NCBI GenBank assembly: GCA_029582155.1
Contig: CM055907.1
Span: 11,626,133-11,690,132, forward strand
Length of the DNA: 64,000 nt
Direction: 5' to 3'
Source: Panopea generosa
Lineage: Eukaryota; Mollusca; Bivalvia; Adapedonta; Hiatellidae
Position numbers and translations under genes: made by a program. Each line of letters opens with the position of its first letter. Position 1 is the stretch's first letter. This document shows positions 63,946-64,000 of this stretch, in pieces. A model generated the notes under the pieces. It was not told the DNA's origin and searched no databases. It worked only from the letters and a program-made list of their open reading frames with translations.

Positions 63946-64000
63946 CAATTCAATACAGGAAGACACCGAACCTTGTTCATAAGATTTTTTTATAACCGAT

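Noticed and set aside
1-64000. Search for LTR retroelements, Polintons or other capsid-bearing elements
   Set aside because: I saw no long direct repeats with primer-binding sites, and no protease, integrase, polymerase or capsid-like frames.

Overview
The window looks like intergenic or repeat-rich DNA of an invertebrate animal. A mollusc or other lophotrochozoan is most likely. This is inferred from AT-rich non-coding sequence, four families of tRNA-headed SINEs, many short inverted-repeat DNA elements, microsatellites and long minisatellites. I found no protein-coding gene I could defend in 64 kb. The open frames present are short, and most run through simple repeats, minisatellites, SINEs or the run of N.

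Layout: 1-14,400 is a patchwork of direct and inverted duplications carrying about a dozen tRNA-Ser-derived copies. One (10,982-11,063, anticodon CGA) looks fully intact. Others carry TGA, and one carries TTA, which would read the stop codon UAA but is probably dead. A 3.5-kb block (about 300-3,900) recurs at about 10,840-14,220, and comparing the two copies exposes clean insertions. A 500-base assembly gap (14,869-15,368) follows, with the end of a mariner-like element on its left and a MITE on its right. 15,640-25,460 holds scattered SINEs, paired pogo-like MITEs, a tandem duplication and triplet microsatellites. 25,460-28,230 holds a 21-bp minisatellite with higher-order periodicity, a pentanucleotide repeat and two strong hairpins. 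32,240-33,230 is a triplet array organised in 87-bp units. 39,841-43,330 is a 41-bp satellite of about 85 copies. 43,440-43,790 is a 66-bp repeat. 48,160-49,490 is one inverted-repeat element nested in another. 51,724-51,842 is a perfect 42-bp inverted repeat. 56,797-57,585 is a 37-bp minisatellite flanked by inverted arms. 57,587-58,085 is one SINE inserted in another. 63,169-63,390 is a piggyBac-type MITE with a large central palindrome.

Nothing suggests genes acting together. The only plausible functional products are Pol III transcripts from one to three tRNA-Ser loci. The observations most worth checking are the tRNA-Ser array with its UUA-anticodon copy, the mobile 454-bp element shown by filled and empty sites, the satellite microinversion, and the perfect or near-perfect palindromes. 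All family names rest on pattern recognition by eye; no database search was possible.
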